Shown here: positions 1 through 10,851 of the stretch, one piece after another
Layout: every line of letters starts with the position of its first letter
Position numbering within the stretch: position 1 is the stretch's first letter
Origin: Paenibacillus ihumii
GTDB taxonomy: Bacteria; Bacillota; Bacilli; Paenibacillales; Paenibacillaceae
NCBI RefSeq assembly: GCF_001403875.1
Contig: NZ_LN884296.1
Span: 133,280-193,512, forward strand
DNA length: 60,233 nt
Reading direction: 5' to 3'
Translations under genes and position numbers: made by a program
The notes under the pieces: model-generated
What the model saw: the letters and a program-made list of their open reading frames with translations, nothing else
What the model was told of the DNA's origin: nothing
The model's database searches: none

Positions 1-1655
<1,655 letters not shown>

Positions 1656-1739
1656 AAAATACCCCAATAGTGGGGGCTAACACGCAAATGAAGTTTCGTA
1701 TCCAGTTTTCAGGGATGAATTTCCTTGGATTTATGGCTT

Positions 1740-1833
<94 letters not shown>

Positions 1834-1852
1834 TGTACAAGCATATATGTTT

Positions 1853-1929
1853 GGCGGCGTAGCTCAGCTGGCTAGAGCGTACGGTTCATACCCGTGAGGT
1901 CGGGGGTTCGATCCCCTCCGCCGCTACCA
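1853..1929 (+). tRNA. tRNA-Met (CAU), elongator type
   Basis: A 77-nt tRNA with anticodon loop TTCATAC. The acceptor stem GGCGGCG/CGCCGCT is fully paired, with G-T at the first pair. Initiator tRNAs normally carry a mismatch at this position, so this looks like the elongator form. CCA is encoded. Confidence 0.9.
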
Positions 1930-1938
1930 TAATTATTC

Positions 1939-2014
1939 GGAGGCTTAGCTCAGCTGGGAGAGCATCTGCCTTACAAGCAGAGGGTCAGCGGTTCGATCCC
2001 GTTAGCCTCCACCA
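1939..2014 (+). tRNA. tRNA-Val (UAC)
   Basis: A 76-nt cloverleaf with acceptor stem GGAGGCT/AGCCTCC, anticodon TAC within CTTACAA, and encoded CCA. It sits nine bases after tRNA-Met in the rRNA-linked cluster. Confidence 0.95.
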
Positions 2015-2031
2015 TGTTTTATTTTGCCTGC

Positions 2032-2107
<76 letters not shown>

Positions 2108-2131
2108 TGTTTTTCTTGGAGCTGTTATTGC

Positions 2132-2208
2132 GGAGCCGTGGTGTAGAGGCCTAACATGCCTGCCTGTCACGCAGGAGACCGCGGGTTCGAATCCCGTCGG
2201 CTCCGCCA
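2132..2208 (+). tRNA. tRNA-Asp (GUC)
   Basis: A 77-nt cloverleaf with acceptor stem GGAGCCG/CGGCTCC, anticodon loop CTGTCAC, and encoded GCCA end. It is the last of the first tRNA group; the next tRNA follows after 167 bases. Confidence 0.95.
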
Positions 2209-2375
2209 TCACTTCTTTGAATTAGGGTGAGAACCCGTCAAGGGTTCGTCGAAGCATTAGCTTATTAGCATAGAAGGATGAAGTCCGTCAGGGCTCGCAC
2301 TTCTGTCATAGTGTTTCCACAAAAGTGGGAAAGTTATAAACTTAACCGCTTTATTTTTTTGACCAAATTTCATAT
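2209..2375 (+). other. Spacer inside tRNA cluster with two related short hairpins
   Basis: No gene is visible. Two similar segments occur: one near 2229-2247, where GAACCC and GGGTTC flank GTCAA, and one near 2280-2303, where GAAGT and ACTTC flank a loop containing CCGTCAGGGCTCG. Neither is followed by a T run, so they are not obvious terminators. They could be RNA-processing structures or remnants of a duplicated segment. Confidence 0.4.
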
Positions 2376-2448
<73 letters not shown>

Positions 2449-2487
2449 CTTTGATGCTTTCAGGCCAGTCCTGAACGTCATAAACTT

Positions 2488-2573
2488 GGAGGCTTAGCGA
2501 AGTGGCCAAACGCAGCAGACTGTAAATCTGTTCTCGTACGAGTTCGGTGGTTCGAATCCATCAGCCTCCACCA
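2488..2573 (+). tRNA. tRNA-Tyr (GUA)
   Basis: An 86-nt class II tRNA with a long variable arm, acceptor stem GGAGGCT/AGCCTCC, anticodon GTA in CTGTAAA, and encoded CCA. Confidence 0.95.
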
Positions 2574-2577
2574 GTAA

Positions 2578-2650
2578 GAGCCATTAGCTCAGTTGGTAGA
2601 GCACCTGACTTTTAATCAGGGTGTCGAAGGTTCGAGTCCTTCATGGCTCA
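2578..2650 (+). tRNA. tRNA-Lys (UUU), CCA not encoded
   Basis: A 73-nt cloverleaf with acceptor stem GAGCCAT/ATGGCTC and anticodon loop CTTTTAA. The discriminator A is followed by TCTC, so CCA is not encoded. It is the last gene of the cluster and lies directly before a terminator. Confidence 0.94.
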
Positions 2651-2654
2651 TCTC

Positions 2655-2688
2655 AAAGGTCGTCAATCTTGGATTGACGGCCTTTTTG
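2655..2688 (+). terminator. Terminator of the rRNA-tRNA cluster
   Basis: An inverted repeat, AAAGGTCGTCAAT paired with ATTGACGGCCTTT (G-T pair allowed), has a short loop and a T run. It lies immediately after tRNA-Lys. Confidence 0.85.
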
Positions 2689-2749
2689 TTGTTGGGCTGG
2701 ATTTTGAGCGGAGCAAATTTTATTTTATTCCAGAGGACATGTTACAATG

Positions 2750-2763
2750 TTGACTATAGTCAA
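2750..2763 (+). promoter_or_regulatory. Perfect 14-bp palindrome, possible operator of the PucR-type gene
   Basis: TTGACTATAGTCAA is its own reverse complement. It lies just after a possible -10 box (TACAAT, 2743-2748) and 34 bases before the start of the PucR-type regulator, a position suited to autorepression. The role is inferred from location only. Confidence 0.45.
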
Positions 2764-2796
2764 TAAAAAACGGGTTTTCCGGAAAGGCAATAAATT

Positions 2797-3909
2797 ATGG
2801 AAATCAACTTACTTAAGAAGCAGCTGGAACTCATTATTAAGGCTCCCGTCCAATTGATGAGCATGGAATTGCAGGAATGGGAGACTTTGGCGAGATATAA
2901 ACAACACAGTGATGCATTTGCGGCACGCTCGGTAGTACTGAAGGATCGTTCACTCTGGTTATGCGGAATCCAGGAGCATATGGTGCAAGTGCTTCAAGCG
3001 GATACGTCCAGTCTGGCGGAGTCGGAAGTGGAGCTGATTGAGCTTTTGATGGCAGCTGTGCATGGAGAAGTCCGGCTGCCGGCGGCAGCGGCTAAGAAGG
3101 ATGACGAGCATCTCAGCCGCCTATTGGGCGCCTGGATTCAGGAACAGCTGGAGCAGGAAGAATATAAGGCAGCCATCCCGGAATCGGTAATGCTAAAGAC
3201 GAAGATGAACGGGGTAATGCTCCCGTTTCTGCTGAGCTGGGAGAATCATCCGGCTATGGATATATCGTATGCCAAGCTAAGCAAGCTGCTCCGCAGTTAT
3301 TTTGGCGGAGACGTTGTACTGCTGCCGCTAAAGGAAGAATGGTATGTGCTTGTCGGTGAGAAATTGCTGGCTGATCTCCAGGATGAGAACGATGAAAGTC
3401 TGGACACGGAGAGAGATATGCTGGGCGCTCTGAGTCAGGGCATGTATGAGCTGGTGACGAACGAATGGGTCGGTGGAGGATTTCATCTGGCGGTGGGCGA
3501 TCCGATCGCTCCGGAGCAGGCCTTGGTGTCGACGGCCCTGCTGCTGCGCGAGACGCTTATCCTGGGACGGATATTCCATGTCGCGGAGCAAATTCATTTG
3601 TCTTGGGAGCTGCGCCTTGAACGCCTCCTATACAGCATACCTGATGCCCAGCGGCAAAGATTCATCGAAGATATCGGCAATCAGGTTCGCCTGCTTCAGG
3701 ACGAAGAGACGCTGACGACGCTGGATACTTTTTTTCAATTGGACTGTAATGTGAGCGAGACGGCAAAGCGTCTCTATATTCATCGGAATACGCTGCTGTA
3801 CCGGCTGGACAAGTTCAAGCAGGAGACTGGGCTGGATGTCCGCAGCTTCCATGATGCCGTTGTAGTCAAGCTGGGGATGCTATTGTATAAAGTGACAAAT
3901 CGGGAATAG
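2797..3909 (+). CDS. PucR/CdaR-type helix-turn-helix transcriptional regulator
   Basis: The 370-residue protein ends in a PucR-type C-terminal helix-turn-helix (about residues 305-365): a region with VSETAKRLYIHRNTLLYRL, the conserved block in which RNT-L-YRL contacts DNA, followed by GLDVRSFHDAVVVKLG. The first 290 residues contain no domain I can name. In the family this part usually senses a small molecule. The ATG at 2797 follows a weak GGAAAGG site. It lies 124 bases upstream of an MsmX-like ATPase gene that has its own promoter, so a regulatory link to that gene is possible but unproven. Family members often regulate carbon or nitrogen catabolism; no ligand can be assigned here. Confidence 0.85.
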   Translation: MEINLLKKQLELIIKAPVQLMSMELQEWETLARYKQHSDAFAARSVVLKDRSLWLCGIQEHMVQVLQADTSSLAESEVELIELLMAAVHGEVRLPAAAAKKDDEHLSRLLGAWIQEQLEQEEYKAAIPESVMLKTKMNGVMLPFLLSWENHPAMDISYAKLSKLLRSYFGGDVVLLPLKEEWYVLVGEKLLADLQDENDESLDTERDMLGALSQGMYELVTNEWVGGGFHLAVGDPIAPEQALVSTALLLRETLILGRIFHVAEQIHLSWELRLERLLYSIPDAQRQRFIEDIGNQVRLLQDEETLTTLDTFFQLDCNVSETAKRLYIHRNTLLYRLDKFKQETGLDVRSFHDAVVVKLGMLLYKVTNRE

Positions 3910-3981
3910 GTTTTTTGTGCACTTTGTGGATAGCGTTATATTGCCCTGGTAGGTTAATATGAAGATACGAAATGAATCCGA

Positions 3982-4010
3982 TTACATTTGGATGAAATCT
4001 TTCATATTAT
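3982..4010 (+). promoter_or_regulatory. SigA-type promoter of the MsmX-like ATPase gene
   Basis: TTACAT (3982-3987), a 17-base spacer and TATTAT (4005-4010) form a reasonable vegetative promoter 24 bases before the ATG at 4034. The site is found by inspection only. Confidence 0.5.
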
Positions 4011-4033
4011 TTTAATTCTAGGAGGCAGAACTC

Positions 4034-5152
4034 ATGGCAGGCGTACGCTTAGAACACATTTATAAAAAATATCCAGGTGCTGACAAAGCAACCGTTGTCG
4101 ACGTTAACCTAGACATTGCAGATAAAGAATTCCTCGTATTGGTTGGACCATCCGGTTGCGGTAAATCCACAACACTTCGTATGATTGCTGGTCTTGAAGA
4201 GATTACTGAAGGTAAACTGTACATTGGCGACCGCGTCGTTAACGACGTAGCTCCTAAAGATCGCGACATTGCGATGGTTTTCCAATCCTACGCTTTGTAT
4301 CCGCATATGAACGTGTACCAGAACATGGCATTCGGTCTGAAGCTGCGTAAAGTGAAAAAAGAAGAAATCGACCAACGCGTACGCGAGGCAGCAAGAATTC
4401 TCGACATCGAGCATTTGCTTGATCGCAAGCCGAAGGCGCTTTCCGGTGGTCAGCGTCAACGGGTTGCCTTGGGACGCGCGATTGTCCGCGATCCACAAGT
4501 CTTCCTCATGGACGAACCGCTTTCCAACTTGGATGCTAAACTTCGCGGTCAAATGCGTGCGGAAATTACCAAGCTCGTTAAACGCCTTGAAACTACATGT
4601 ATCTATGTAACGCATGACCAAACCGAGGCTATGACGATGGGTGACCGTATCGTCGTTATGCAGGATGGTATCATTCAACAAGCTGCTTCTCCAGAAGAGC
4701 TGTACAACCAACCTACGAATATCTTTGTTGCCGGATTTATCGGTTCTCCTACAATGAACTTCATTAACGGTAAAATTGTAGAGCAAAACGGATCCGTATA
4801 CTTCCAATCCGATGCGCTTAAAGTTGAAGTACCTCAAGGTAAAGCTGTTACTCTGAAGGAAAAAGGCTACGTAGGCGGCAAGGAAGTTATCATGGGCGTA
4901 CGTCCTGAAGATATTCATGAGGAGCCTATCTTCCTAGAAGGATCCCCGAATACTGTCTTCACGGCTAGCGTAGAAGTCACAGAGAACCTTGGTCACGAAA
5001 TGCTCTTGTACTTGAGCAGCAACTCCCCGCTGATCGCTCGCGTTGACGGACGTTCCAATACGCGTGAAGGTGATAACGTGAAGCTTGCTATCGATATGAA
5101 CAAAATTCATATTTTCGATAAAGAAACTGAGAAGAACGTATTCTTCAGCTAA
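4034..5152 (+). CDS. msmX: Sugar ABC importer ATPase, MsmX/UgpC-like
   Basis: This 372-residue ATPase of the carbohydrate-importer (CUT1) class hydrolyses ATP at the inner face of the membrane to drive sugar uptake. Walker [10 protein letters not shown] lies near residues 37-45, followed by the [15 protein letters not shown] signature, Walker [15 protein letters not shown] and the switch histidine in [10 protein letters not shown]. The C-terminal third is the OB/TOBE regulatory domain with the typical [11 protein letters not shown]. No permease or binding protein is next to it. In Bacillus such an orphan ATPase, MsmX, serves several sugar importers, and the same is likely here. Codon choice favours highly expressed genes. 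A terminator follows directly, so the gene is monocistronic. UgpC is an equally good name. Confidence 0.92.
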   Translation: MAGVRLEHIYKKYPGADKATVVDVNLDIADKEFLVLVGPSGCGKSTTLRMIAGLEEITEGKLYIGDRVVNDVAPKDRDIAMVFQSYALYPHMNVYQNMAFGLKLRKVKKEEIDQRVREAARILDIEHLLDRKPKALSGGQRQRVALGRAIVRDPQVFLMDEPLSNLDAKLRGQMRAEITKLVKRLETTCIYVTHDQTEAMTMGDRIVVMQDGIIQQAASPEELYNQPTNIFVAGFIGSPTMNFINGKIVEQNGSVYFQSDALKVEVPQGKAVTLKEKGYVGGKEVIMGVRPEDIHEEPIFLEGSPNTVFTASVEVTENLGHEMLLYLSSNSPLIARVDGRSNTREGDNVKLAIDMNKIHIFDKETEKNVFFS

Positions 5153-5170
5153 TTTCTAATCCGATCATTA

Positions 5171-5194
5171 AACCGCCCTACGGGGCGGTTTTTT
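5171..5194 (+). terminator. Rho-independent terminator
   Basis: AACCGCCC and GGGCGGTT form a perfect stem with a short TACG-type loop and a T run, 18 bases after the MsmX-like stop codon. Confidence 0.93.
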
Positions 5195-5351
5195 GCTTTA
5201 TAGAGCGCCGACAATTGATTTACGTCGTATTTTCCTTTACGATGAATACAATGAAATGAATGTAGTTGCCGCTGAATTTAATTTACATATTCGCAGGGCG
5301 CTATCCGTTTTATATCTGGTTTTGGCTAGCGGCCTGGAGAAGGAGAACATC

Positions 5352-6293
5352 ATGGCTAAAAAAGTGAAAGTATCAGAATTGGTCAACCAGTTCGGACTTG
5401 AGGTTATCTCGGGAGAACAAGGGTTGAAACGGGTAATCACGGTCGATGATTTATATCGTCCCGGCCTGGAGATGGCCGGTTATTTCGAGTACCATCCGCC
5501 AGAGCGGGTACAGATTCTAGGGAAGACGGAGCTGGCTTTCTTCGAGATGCTGCCCGCGGAAGACCGGCGTGTTCGCATGGAACGCCTCTGCGCGAGCGAT
5601 GAGACGCCTTGCATCATCGTGACGAGATCCTGGGAGGTGCCGCAGGAGCTGACAGAGATTAGCGCGATTAAGAATATCCCAGTCCTGCGAAGCAGCATGG
5701 CTACAACGATTCTATCCAGCCGGATTACGAGCTTCCTGGAGAAGAAGCTTGCCCCGACAGCAACGATTCACGGCGTTCTAGTCGATGTCTATGGAGTGGG
5801 CATGCTTATTACGGGCTCCAGCGGCATAGGCAAAAGCGAGACTGCGCTGGAATTGGTTAAGCGCGGCCACCGCCTGATTGCTGACGATGCCGTGGAAATC
5901 CGTCAGACCTCCGATTTTCAGCTTCATGGAACCGCGCCTGAGCTGATCCGGCACTTGCTTGAAATTCGGGGCGTCGGCATCATTAATGTCATGACACTGT
6001 TCGGAGCGGGAGCCATCCGCAACAATAAGCGGATCTCCCTTGTGGTCAGACTCGAAGCCTGGCAGCAGGAGAAGCAGTATGACAGGCTCGGGCTCGATGA
6101 GGAAACTACGCGGATTATTGATACGGATGTACCGCTGGCTACGATTCCGGTCCGGCCTGGACGGAACCTGGCCGTTATTATCGAAGTGGCAGCCATGAAT
6201 TTCCGCCTGAAGCGGATGGGATATAACGCGGCATTGCAGTTTACAACAAAGCTCACCGAGACGATTGCCGAAGATATGGACGATTTGGACTAG
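5352..6293 (+). CDS. hprK: HPr kinase/phosphorylase
   Basis: This 313-residue cytoplasmic enzyme phosphorylates Ser46 of HPr when glycolytic intermediates are high and removes the phosphate by phosphorolysis, releasing pyrophosphate. Key residues match the Bacillus enzyme numbering: His140, Walker A GSSGIGKS at 155-162 with Lys161, and Asp178/Asp179 in LIADDAVEI. The HprK signature region around [19 protein letters not shown] is present. The ATG at 5352 is chosen over an upstream in-frame TTG because it follows GGAGAAGGAG and gives the usual family length. It is first in an hprK-lgt-ppaX-yvoF cluster with very short spacers. PpaX can remove the pyrophosphate it makes, and its target HPr is encoded at 34125. 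Confidence 0.97.
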   Translation: MAKKVKVSELVNQFGLEVISGEQGLKRVITVDDLYRPGLEMAGYFEYHPPERVQILGKTELAFFEMLPAEDRRVRMERLCASDETPCIIVTRSWEVPQELTEISAIKNIPVLRSSMATTILSSRITSFLEKKLAPTATIHGVLVDVYGVGMLITGSSGIGKSETALELVKRGHRLIADDAVEIRQTSDFQLHGTAPELIRHLLEIRGVGIINVMTLFGAGAIRNNKRISLVVRLEAWQQEKQYDRLGLDEETTRIIDTDVPLATIPVRPGRNLAVIIEVAAMNFRLKRMGYNAALQFTTKLTETIAEDMDDLD

Positions 6294-6301
6294 GAGCGTG
6301 A

Positions 6302-7345
6302 ATGATGAGCACTTTGTTATTGGATCCGATTGCTTTTTCTATCGGGAGTATCGCCGTACGCTGGTACGGGTTAATTCTGGGAACCGGCGCATTGGTCGGC
6401 CTGCTTCTGGCTATTCGAGAGGGGAAGCGCTTCGGGATTCCTCAAGAATTTTTCATGGATCTGCTGCTGCTGGGGGTTCCATCCGCCATTATCGGCGCCA
6501 GAATTTACTTTGTCGCTTTTACATGGGAACAGTACAAGGATAACTTCTGGGATGTATTTAAGATCTGGGAAGGCGGCATAGCTATATACGGAGCTTTGAT
6601 CGGCGCCATTATATGTGCCGTGATTATGGTGCGCAGACGCGGCTACAGCTTCTGGCGCATTGCGGATATTTGTGCGCCTTCTCTGATCGCCGGCCAAATG
6701 ATCGGCCGATGGGGGAACTTCGTGAACCAGGAAGCCTACGGCGGACCAACGACGGAAGCCTTTTTGAGAGATTATCTGCATTTGCCGTCTTTCATCGTTA
6801 ATCAGATGAATGTGGAGGGCGTGTTCCATCATCCGACGTTTCTCTACGAATCGCTATGGAATCTAGTCGGCCTGCTGCTGTTGTTCGTGATTCGAAGACA
6901 GAAATTCCTGCGGGCAGGAGAACTGTTCTTCTCTTACTTCATCTGGTATTCCATCGGCCGCTTCTTTATCGAAGCGCTGCGCACGGACAGCTTGGCGTTT
7001 AAGGGGCCTGAGTGGCTGGTATCTTTTGTAGACGGGCTGTGGTCCCCGATGATCTGGCTTGGATTTGAGCACGGACATTTGGATCCGAATTACGGGAATG
7101 TTCGTATATCTCAGCTATTGGCATTGCTTATTATCGTTGTTGCTATCATTTTTATCTTCGTTCGGCGCAGAACGATACCTGATTTGCCGAGGTACAGCGA
7201 TCCGATCGTTTCTACCAAACAGCAGGGCTTGGACAATGTCTCCAACGCAAGCAGCGCGCCACTAAGCAAGAAGGTTCTGGACGCTAATGAGGCGAACGGC
7301 AGCGATGCTCCTGCGGCAGAAGATGAGGAACAGAAAAAGGAGTAG
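6302..7345 (+). CDS. lgt: Prolipoprotein diacylglyceryl transferase
   Basis: An integral membrane enzyme that moves diacylglycerol from phosphatidylglycerol to the lipobox cysteine of prelipoproteins. The signature GRWGNFVNQEAYG and about seven hydrophobic segments are present. At 347 residues it is longer than the usual 260-290: the last 60 or so residues form a polar, acidic tail after the final RRRT, ending in DEEQKKE. Two adjacent ATGs (6302, 6305) follow AGGAG; the second has slightly better spacing. It starts eight bases after hprK and ends six bases before ppaX, so it is in the same operon. PotD at 38356 is one likely substrate. Confidence 0.96.
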   Translation: MMSTLLLDPIAFSIGSIAVRWYGLILGTGALVGLLLAIREGKRFGIPQEFFMDLLLLGVPSAIIGARIYFVAFTWEQYKDNFWDVFKIWEGGIAIYGALIGAIICAVIMVRRRGYSFWRIADICAPSLIAGQMIGRWGNFVNQEAYGGPTTEAFLRDYLHLPSFIVNQMNVEGVFHHPTFLYESLWNLVGLLLLFVIRRQKFLRAGELFFSYFIWYSIGRFFIEALRTDSLAFKGPEWLVSFVDGLWSPMIWLGFEHGHLDPNYGNVRISQLLALLIIVVAIIFIFVRRRTIPDLPRYSDPIVSTKQQGLDNVSNASSAPLSKKVLDANEANGSDAPAAEDEEQKKE

Positions 7346-7351
7346 CTTGAC

Positions 7352-8005
7352 TTGAATATTGACACAGTGTTATTCGATTTGGACGGAACGATTGTCGATA
7401 CCAATGAATTGATTATTGCATCATTCCAGCACGTATTGGACAAGCATAAGCAGCCGCGTACCCGGGAACAGATCATCCCTTATATGGGGATGACGCTAGA
7501 GCAGCAGTTTCAGGCTTTCTCGGGCTGGGAGAATGTTGCGGAACTCGTTACCGATTACCGCTCTTTTAATACGATGCACCATGATACGATGGTTAAAGGA
7601 TTTCCGCATGTGGACGAGGTGATCTCCACTTTGAAGGACAGGGGGATCAAACTGGGAATCGTTACGACCAAAATCAAGCCTTCGACAATGCGTGTATTGG
7701 AGCTCTTTGGGCTGCTGAAATACATGGACACGATCGTTACGGTTCAGGATGTTACGCATCCTAAGCCGCATCCAGAGCCGGTGCTGACGGCAATGAGGCA
7801 GCTAAATGCCGATCCGAAGCGTACCTTGATGGTAGGAGACAGTCCAGCGGACATTAAGTCGGCCCAGGCTGCCGGGGCGCTCTCCGCAGCAGTGGCCTGG
7901 TCCCTTAAAGGGGCGGCGGAGCTGAAGAAATACAATCCGGATTATATTTTGGAGGACATGCTTGATTTGTACGGAATACTAGGATGGGAGCTGCCTGAAC
8001 GGTGA
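7352..8005 (+). CDS. ppaX: Pyrophosphatase PpaX (HAD family)
   Basis: This 217-residue haloacid-dehalogenase-fold phosphatase has catalytic Asp9 and Asp11 in the FDLDGTIVDT motif, the Thr of motif II in VTTKIK, and motif IV VGDSPADI. Similarity to PpaX rests on length and on the location next to hprK and lgt. PpaX hydrolyses the pyrophosphate released when HprK dephosphorylates P-Ser-HPr. The start is TTG at 7352, behind AAAAAGGAG at the end of lgt. Its 3' end overlaps the next gene by four bases (GTGA), implying translational coupling. A phosphoglycolate-phosphatase-like activity is the main alternative. Confidence 0.9.
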   Translation: MNIDTVLFDLDGTIVDTNELIIASFQHVLDKHKQPRTREQIIPYMGMTLEQQFQAFSGWENVAELVTDYRSFNTMHHDTMVKGFPHVDEVISTLKDRGIKLGIVTTKIKPSTMRVLELFGLLKYMDTIVTVQDVTHPKPHPEPVLTAMRQLNADPKRTLMVGDSPADIKSAQAAGALSAAVAWSLKGAAELKKYNPDYILEDMLDLYGILGWELPER

Positions 8006-8529
8006 GAAAGGTGCGGCGTTATCCCGTTGAAGGAACGAATGCCCTGTGGCAGCTGTACCGGACGGTAAGTCCGTGGAAGGGTGTTAAAAATTTCATTTTC
8101 ATTCAATTGGCCAGGTATTGTCCGGTGCTGCCGCTAAAAAACTGGATTTATCGCCGCATTCTCGGCATGAAGGTTGGTGAGCATACCGCCTTTGGCCTTA
8201 TGGTGATGGTTGACGTCTTCTTTCCCGAGCTGATTACAATAGGTCGAAATTCCGTGATTGGCTACAATACAACGATTCTAGCTCATGAATACTTGATTAA
8301 GGAATACCGTCTGGGCGAGGTTCGCATCGGGGATGAGGTCATGATTGGCGCAAACACGACGATCCTTCCCGGAGTTACAATTGGAGACGGGGCGGTCGTC
8401 GCTGCCGGATCGGTTGTGCATAAAGACGTGGCTCCCGGGGCATTCGTGGGCGGCAATCCGCTTCGTGTCATTGAGCGTAAATCGCCGGAACAAACAGACC
8501 CTGAGGCTGAAAAAGTAAATGAACCCTAA
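8002..8529 (+). CDS. yvoF: YvoF-like acyltransferase (left-handed beta-helix family)
   Basis: The 175-residue protein shows hexapeptide repeats typical of left-handed parallel beta-helix acyltransferases, for example GEVRIGDEVMIGANTTILPGVTIGDG and GAVVAAGSVVHKDVAPGAFVGGNP. This family moves acetyl or similar groups from CoA. The order hprK-lgt-ppaX-yvoF matches B. subtilis, which supports the name. The start is GTG at 8002, overlapping the end of ppaX. The C-terminus is polar and probably disordered. The acceptor substrate is unknown. Confidence 0.85.
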   Translation: MRKVRRYPVEGTNALWQLYRTVSPWKGVKNFIFIQLARYCPVLPLKNWIYRRILGMKVGEHTAFGLMVMVDVFFPELITIGRNSVIGYNTTILAHEYLIKEYRLGEVRIGDEVMIGANTTILPGVTIGDGAVVAAGSVVHKDVAPGAFVGGNPLRVIERKSPEQTDPEAEKVNEP

Positions 8530-8532
8530 AGG

Positions 8533-8557
8533 AGGATCGCCGAAAGGCGATCCTTAT
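8533..8557 (+). terminator. Terminator of the hprK operon
   Basis: AGGATCGCC and GGCGATCCT form a perfect stem with a GAAA tetraloop, four bases after the yvoF stop. The T tract is weak (TATTTG). It lies between convergent genes and may work in both directions. Confidence 0.7.
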
Positions 8558-8590
8558 TTGTTAGCGGCGCAGCAATTTTTTAAAAAGGGC

Positions 8591-10012
8591 TTAAGGCTGC
8601 TTGATAGGATTGCTTCCCGAGAGAAGCGGAATTTCAAAAGGCTGGTTGATGTCTGTTCCGGGATAGGACAGAAGCTTAAAGGTTAGGGGCTGGGTATATT
8701 CACCTGGCTTTATTTTATAATGAACCGTTTGGATTGGATCTTCGTCGGTTCGGTAACTGGACCGTCCCGTCATTAGGGTATGCTTCTTCCCGTCTCCATC
8801 TGTGAATTCCTCAGCTAAGTCGAAGTATAGAGCTCTACGGTTGGAAGCGTGATCCATCTCAAAGTAGATGTCTATAAATTCTTCACTTGGAACCACGCGG
8901 CTAAGCCGAAGGGAATCATCCGGAGCAGAGATGATTTGCTGTTTCTCCGTATCCAGTACAAGTTCTAAATTCTCCCCTAGCGCCTCCTCCATTCCTGATA
9001 CACCAAAGGATAGGCCCTGCCACTTGGCATAATACAGGCTGTCAAATTGGATAAGAAGTTTATTCGGCCCGATTCCGGCACTCATCATCGACATTTGCAT
9101 GGGAAGGGAGCTTCTTGAGCCTTTTTGGGTTATCCATAACACAGGATCAATCAGGTTTTGATATAAATTCTCCTTGTGGGATTCAATTTGGACATAGACC
9201 CTTGTAGTCAATGGATTCAAGATAGCGTCTGTTACAGTAAATGTGTATGGTCCAACCGTTGCCGAACGGTTAACCTCGATTCTGCGCTCCAACCCGGCAT
9301 ATTTGCTGGGATCCAGCCGGATAGGGAACTCCATGAGCTCATGAGCTTCATCCGACAGCTGCGAATGGCCCCATTTTGCGGAGAAATTGAAATGAGCAGG
9401 CACATTATTTTTTGGAAAAGAAAGCGTGAATTTATCATGCTGCACGTTAGATGGAGTGCCTGGCTTAGCTTCAGAAGATGGATAATCGACCATAGCGCCT
9501 AGGCCATTCCCTTGGACGTCCAGAAACTTGGCGTCCCGAGGAGAAATGGGGACATTGCCCGGCAAGTTAACCGATGTAAAGAATACAATCACCTCGGTAC
9601 GATCAGCAATAACCCCGTTAATCGTAACCTGGTAACCGCCCCGCGTGATGGTTTCATTTATAGGCTGGTATAGACCATGGTTGGCTGCATCCTTAAGCTT
9701 GGGCGTCATGCTATTGTACACGAAACTTGGGATATCCGAGCGGGACGCATAAAAAGCAGTATGACCTAAGTTGTCCGATGTCCACATCTGCCAGCCGCCG
9801 AACAGCAAGAGGCAGCAGGCGAGCAGCGCGCCAGCAAGCTTCCAAGGGAAATGATGAGCGAGGCGTTTATAGCGGGAATGGCCCGACGTTATTCCGGCAA
9901 GCAGCGCATGCTCTAATTTCTCTTCCTGGATTTGTTTGGCGGCAGCATCGTGGGATTTATAATATTCCGTTAGCAGTTCTTCCTCTCGATGAAAATCAAG
10001 CTTCCCCGGCAT
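8591..10012 (-). CDS. Membrane-anchored anti-sigma factor (DUF4179 type)
   Basis: The 473-residue protein has a charged cytoplasmic N-terminus of about 55 residues, one membrane span near residues 57-76 (LAGALLACCLLLFGGWQMW), and a long beta-rich extracellular part resembling DUF4179/DUF5643 proteins. Its start overlaps the end of an ECF sigma gene by 17 bases, behind AAAGGGAGGCGAAGG, so the two are co-translated. That pairing is the standard arrangement of a sigma factor and its anti-sigma factor, in which the outer domain senses an envelope signal. The assignment rests on topology and neighbourhood; the signal is unknown. Confidence 0.82.
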   Translation of the reverse strand: MPGKLDFHREEELLTEYYKSHDAAAKQIQEEKLEHALLAGITSGHSRYKRLAHHFPWKLAGALLACCLLLFGGWQMWTSDNLGHTAFYASRSDIPSFVYNSMTPKLKDAANHGLYQPINETITRGGYQVTINGVIADRTEVIVFFTSVNLPGNVPISPRDAKFLDVQGNGLGAMVDYPSSEAKPGTPSNVQHDKFTLSFPKNNVPAHFNFSAKWGHSQLSDEAHELMEFPIRLDPSKYAGLERRIEVNRSATVGPYTFTVTDAILNPLTTRVYVQIESHKENLYQNLIDPVLWITQKGSRSSLPMQMSMMSAGIGPNKLLIQFDSLYYAKWQGLSFGVSGMEEALGENLELVLDTEKQQIISAPDDSLRLSRVVPSEEFIDIYFEMDHASNRRALYFDLAEEFTDGDGKKHTLMTGRSSYRTDEDPIQTVHYKIKPGEYTQPLTFKLLSYPGTDINQPFEIPLLSGSNPIKQP

Positions 10013-10526
10013 ATCCTTCGCCTCCCTTTCTGATATGTTCCCGTATTTGCTTTAATCCTTGATGCAGCCAAGTCTTCACCGTGCCTTCCGGCCGCTGGAG
10101 GATCCGTGAGATTTCGGTCAAGGTCATATCCTGATAATACTTAAGCATCAATACGTCGCGATATTTAGGCTTTAAGAGATCCAATGCTCGTTCCAGATCT
10201 AATTTGTGAATACTGATCATTTCAATTTTCGGCTGTGAGGTCTCGCTATAATGAGGCAAAGTTTTTTTGCGGTACTTTAGCTCGTCATGGCAGCAGTTAA
10301 TCAGAATGCGGATGAGCCAAGGCACAAAGGCATCAGGATCCCGCAGTTTCCGGCATTTGATCCAGGCGCGGCAGACTGCTTCTTGAACTGCCTCCAAGGC
10401 ATCGGCCTCATTTTTTAAGTAGCTGTGGGCAATGCCGAATAACTTTCTTTTCTGGGACGATACCAGCTTGTAGAAGGCATCCTCATCTCCTCGGCATGCG
10501 GCTGCCGCCCATTCTCTTTCCTGCAC
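9996..10526 (-). CDS. ECF RNA polymerase sigma factor
   Basis: A 176-residue group IV sigma factor. Region 2 runs over about residues 18-85 (AHSYLKNEADALEAVQEAV, then DPDAFVPWLIRI). Region 4 is near 120-170 and contains the helix-turn-helix TLTEISRILQRPEGTVKTWL. It would direct RNA polymerase to a small set of envelope-stress promoters. The start is GTG at 10526, seven bases after AAAGGAG. It overlaps the following anti-sigma gene. ECF genes often activate themselves, but I could not identify a matching promoter in the 300 bases upstream. Confidence 0.93.
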   Translation of the reverse strand: MQEREWAAAACRGDEDAFYKLVSSQKRKLFGIAHSYLKNEADALEAVQEAVCRAWIKCRKLRDPDAFVPWLIRILINCCHDELKYRKKTLPHYSETSQPKIEMISIHKLDLERALDLLKPKYRDVLMLKYYQDMTLTEISRILQRPEGTVKTWLHQGLKQIREHIRKGGEGYAGEA

Positions 10527-10732
10527 TTTCTGGCTCCTTTCTGCGTCGGTTACTCAAATGCTGCTATGTATGATGAGAAAAATGTTGAGATTAGCTATAA
10601 ATAATTACACTTTATATGTTAAGACGCTATAGGGCGCTAAACGGTTTTATGAATTCCTGCCAATTCTCCGGTGATATGTTAAAGTGGTATAAGATGGGGC
10701 TTTGGCTTCCAAATGCAGCCATTTCTCGCCCG

Positions 10733-10762
10733 TTGACGATTCAGAAGCAAGTATGATAAAAT
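10733..10762 (+). promoter_or_regulatory. SigA-type promoter of the histidine operon
   Basis: TTGACG (10733-10738), an 18-base spacer and TAAAAT (10757-10762) lie about 90 bases before hisZ. The leader contains no T-box signature (no AGGGTGGNACCGCG-type element) and no terminator, so any histidine control must use another mechanism or lie elsewhere. Confidence 0.6.
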
Positions 10763-10851
10763 ATGCCATACCCTTTAATTTGGTAGTATGGTAGCACTTT
10801 AATATAGTAAAGTAATTTGAAATATAGTTAATCTGCTGAGAGGTGAAAGTC

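Noticed and set aside
10763..10851. Possible T-box or histidine leader before hisZ
   Set aside because: No T-box signature, no His-codon-rich leader peptide and no terminator are visible in this short leader.
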